In this document: one piece after another, positions 62,211-64,000 of the stretch | Position numbering within the stretch: position 1 is the stretch's first letter | Layout of the letters: each line of letters opens with the position of its first letter | Origin: Betaproteobacteria bacterium | GTDB taxonomy: Bacteria; Pseudomonadota; Gammaproteobacteria; Burkholderiales; SG8-41 | NCBI GenBank assembly: GCA_021730905.1 | Contig: JAKFYK010000041.1 | Coordinates: 1 to 64,000, forward strand | Direction: 5' to 3' | Length of the DNA stretch: 64,000 nt | Notes under the pieces: generated by a model | Database searches by the model: none | What the model was told of the DNA's origin: nothing | The model's input: only the letters and a program-made list of their open reading frames with translations | Program-made: the position numbers and the translations under genes

Positions 62211-62306
62211 GGCGAGCCTAACCCCCGGCACTTGCAGAGAATAGCTTTGGCTGCTTCCTTCCGGACCTGACCAGGTTCACTACCATGCAATGCGGGGAGG
62301 CCCGCC
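62211..62306 (-). ncRNA. ffs: Signal recognition particle RNA, 4.5S
   Basis: On the minus strand the conserved apical region GGTCAGGTCCGGAAGGAAGC followed by AGCC is present, the binding site for the Ffh M domain. The ends pair (GGCGGGCC at the 5' side with GGCTCGCC at the 3' side), giving an approximately 96-nt small bacterial SRP RNA. End positions are inferred from this pairing and may be off by a few bases. It targets membrane proteins to the translocon with Ffh. Confidence 0.93.
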
Positions 62307-62508
62307 ATAAGTCAAATCAACTCGTAAGAAAGACGTAAGTATGCACGCCATCAGGTTTTTTTGCCACTTTTTGATTGCCGGGCGACTTTACAAGAATCAC
62401 GATTAGTGTTTTTATTATCGGCCTGAGAGCATCACAATTTTCTGCCGTTTCACGCGTTGCGCAATTGATCCTCGAATCCTGATCCGCGTTACATCTCCGG
62501 AGGCATGC
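62307..62508. other. Intergenic region between ffs and acs
   Basis: About 200 bp without a gene. It must hold the promoter of ffs (minus) and of acs (plus). T-rich stretches lie at about 62348-62375 and 62409-62417. A strong ribosome site for acs (CCGGAGG) is at 62497-62503. No clear -35/-10 pair could be chosen. Confidence 0.4.
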
Positions 62509-64000
62509 ATGTCCACGATTGAATCCGTATTGCAGGAAGACCGGCTGTTTCCGCCCAGCGATGCCTTTGTCACACAGGCCAACATCTCCGGCATGGAAGC
62601 CTATCGAAAACTGTATGCGGAAGCCGAGCGCGATTTCGAAGGGTTTTGGGCAAATCTCGCACGCAAGGAACTGCTCTGGCAAAAGCCGTTCACGAAGACT
62701 CTGGACGAATCCAGGGCGCCCTTTTTCAAGTGGTTCCACGACGGCGAACTGAATGCTTCCTACAATTGCCTCGACCGGCACCTGAAAACCCAGCCGGACA
62801 AAACTGCCATCATTTTCGAAGCCGACGACGGCAAGGTCAGCACGATTACTTATCGCGAGTTGCATCGTCAGGTATGCATGGCGGCAAACGGGCTCAAGTC
62901 GCGCAACATCCAATCGGGCGACCGCGTGATTGTCTATATGCCGATGTCGATCGAGGCCGTAGTATGCATGCAGGCCTGCGCGCGTATCGGCGCGATTCAC
63001 TCCGTGGTATTCGGCGGCTTCTCGGCGAAAAGCCTGCAGGAACGCATCATCGATGCAGGTGCGGTGGCGGTGCTCACCGCCGACGGGCAGTTCCGCGGCG
63101 GTCGCGAAATTCCGCTGAAGCCCGCGGTGGACGAAGCGCTCGCGCTGGGCGGCTGCGAATCGATCAGGAGCGTCGTCGTCTACAAGCGCACCGGCACCGC
63201 CGTTGCCTGGGACGCTACGCGCGATGTGTGGTTACACGACTTGCTGAAAGGCCAGTCCGACACTTGCGAACCCACCTGGGTCAATGCCGAGCACCCGCTG
63301 TTCATCCTTTACACCTCCGGCTCCACAGGCAAGCCGAAAGGTATTCAGCACTCTACGGGCGGCTATTTGCTGTGGACCATACTCACGATGAAGTGGACGT
63401 TCGACTACAAGCCGAGCGACGTATTCTGGTGCACCGCGGACGTGGGCTGGGTCACCGGCCATTCGTATGTGTGCTACGGCCCGCTCGCCTGCGGTGCCAC
63501 CGAAATCATTTTCGAGGGCGTGCCGGTCTATCCCGACGCCGGCCGCTTCTGGAAAATGATCCAGGACCATAAAGTGACCGTGTTTTACACCGCACCGACC
63601 GCGATACGCTCGCTGATCAAGGCCGGCGGCGATTTGCCGAAAAAATATGATCTGAAAAGCCTGCGGATACTGGGCACGGTCGGCGAACCCATCAACCCGG
63701 AAGCCTGGATGTGGTACCACGAAACCGTCGGCGGCGGCCGCTGTCCCATCGTCGATACCTGGTGGCAAACGGAAACCGGCGGCCACATGATTACGCCGCT
63801 GCCTGGCGCGACACCTACCAAACCCGGCTCGGCCACGTTCCCGCTGCCTGGAATAATGTCCGACATTGTTGACGAAACCGGGCAATCCGTGGGCAGAGGC
63901 AAAGGCGGCATACTGGTGATCAAGAAACCGTGGCCATCGATGCTGCGCACGATCTGGGGCGATCCGGAGCGCTTCAAGAAAACGTATTATCCGGAGGATT
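62509..64000 (+). CDS. acs: Acetyl-CoA synthetase (partial, runs off the window)
   Basis: About 497 N-terminal residues are present from ATG 62509, which has CCGGAGG five bases upstream. It converts acetate, ATP and CoA to acetyl-CoA. Landmarks: the CoA-binding region [33 protein letters not shown], the phosphate loop [30 protein letters not shown], and [16 protein letters not shown]. The catalytic lysine domain lies beyond the edge. The frame opens without interruption to the window end. Confidence 0.95.
   Translation, partial: MSTIESVLQEDRLFPPSDAFVTQANISGMEAYRKLYAEAERDFEGFWANLARKELLWQKPFTKTLDESRAPFFKWFHDGELNASYNCLDRHLKTQPDKTAIIFEADDGKVSTITYRELHRQVCMAANGLKSRNIQSGDRVIVYMPMSIEAVVCMQACARIGAIHSVVFGGFSAKSLQERIIDAGAVAVLTADGQFRGGREIPLKPAVDEALALGGCESIRSVVVYKRTGTAVAWDATRDVWLHDLLKGQSDTCEPTWVNAEHPLFILYTSGSTGKPKGIQHSTGGYLLWTILTMKWTFDYKPSDVFWCTADVGWVTGHSYVCYGPLACGATEIIFEGVPVYPDAGRFWKMIQDHKVTVFYTAPTAIRSLIKAGGDLPKKYDLKSLRILGTVGEPINPEAWMWYHETVGGGRCPIVDTWWQTETGGHMITPLPGATPTKPGSATFPLPGIMSDIVDETGQSVGRGKGGILVIKKPWPSMLRTIWGDPERFKKTYYPED

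Noticed and set aside
62317-63000. 227-codon minus-strand frame opposite acs
   Set aside because: Lies over conserved acs coding sequence and the ffs-acs gap; no recognisable protein.

Overview
The window reads as a chromosomal segment of a betaproteobacterium. The evidence is the block tsf-pyrH-frr-uppS-cdsA-dxr-rseP-bamA-skp-lpxD-fabZ-lpxA-lpxB-rnhB-trmH, the groups pyrG-kdsA-eno-ftsB and smc-zipA-ligA, a ppsA/ppsR divergent pair, dapC-dapD, and complete lipid A genes (Gram-negative outer membrane). Base composition is moderately GC-rich by eye, with AT-rich intergenic patches. I see no tRNA, rRNA, insertion sequence, phage gene or CRISPR array. The lineage cannot be fixed more precisely from sequence reading alone.

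Region 1 (1-6942, minus strand) is the most unusual part: a tightly packed operon. In transcription order it holds a GntR/UTRA regulator, an AprA-like flavoprotein, an AprB-like small ferredoxin, a HEAT-repeat protein, a 7Fe-type ferredoxin, and an SsuA/TauA-type ABC importer whose binding protein carries a NosL-like C-terminal domain. The importer ATPase runs off the window edge. It looks like uptake plus flavin/Fe-S redox processing of an unknown, possibly organosulfur, compound. Its promoter region holds a perfect 9-bp inverted repeat.

Region 2 (7318-16045) is mainly housekeeping: a 48-codon membrane peptide, folD, ftsB, eno, kdsA, a short KdsA-N-terminus-like ORF, pyrG, and ppsA divergent from its regulator ppsR.

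Region 3 (16147-23776) is accessory: two tandem paralogous AMP-forming ligases and a PaaK/CapK-like adenylating enzyme, then trmH and a divergent senA/senB pair (selenoneine-type biosynthesis) inserted next to the lipid A block.

Region 4 (23777-37941) is the envelope and translation block (rnhB to rpsB), all on the minus strand. It supplies lipid A assembly, outer-membrane biogenesis, isoprenoid and phospholipid precursors, and translation factors. A clear intrinsic terminator/attenuator lies between rpsB and tsf. Opposite it run map and glnD.

Region 5 (41714-64000) contains def-mtnP-hpt (protein maturation and purine salvage), smc-zipA-ligA, queF, dapC-dapD, a PilT/PilU-type motor ATPase, prmB overlapping rluB tail to tail, a TPR/beta-barrel protein with a FecR-domain partner, recR-ybaB-dnaX, a PagL-like lipid A deacylase, the 4.5S SRP RNA and the start of acs.

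A small family of AT-rich intergenic elements (core TTTAAAAACA followed by ATA and TTAT) occurs at seven places, two of them identical over 21 bp.
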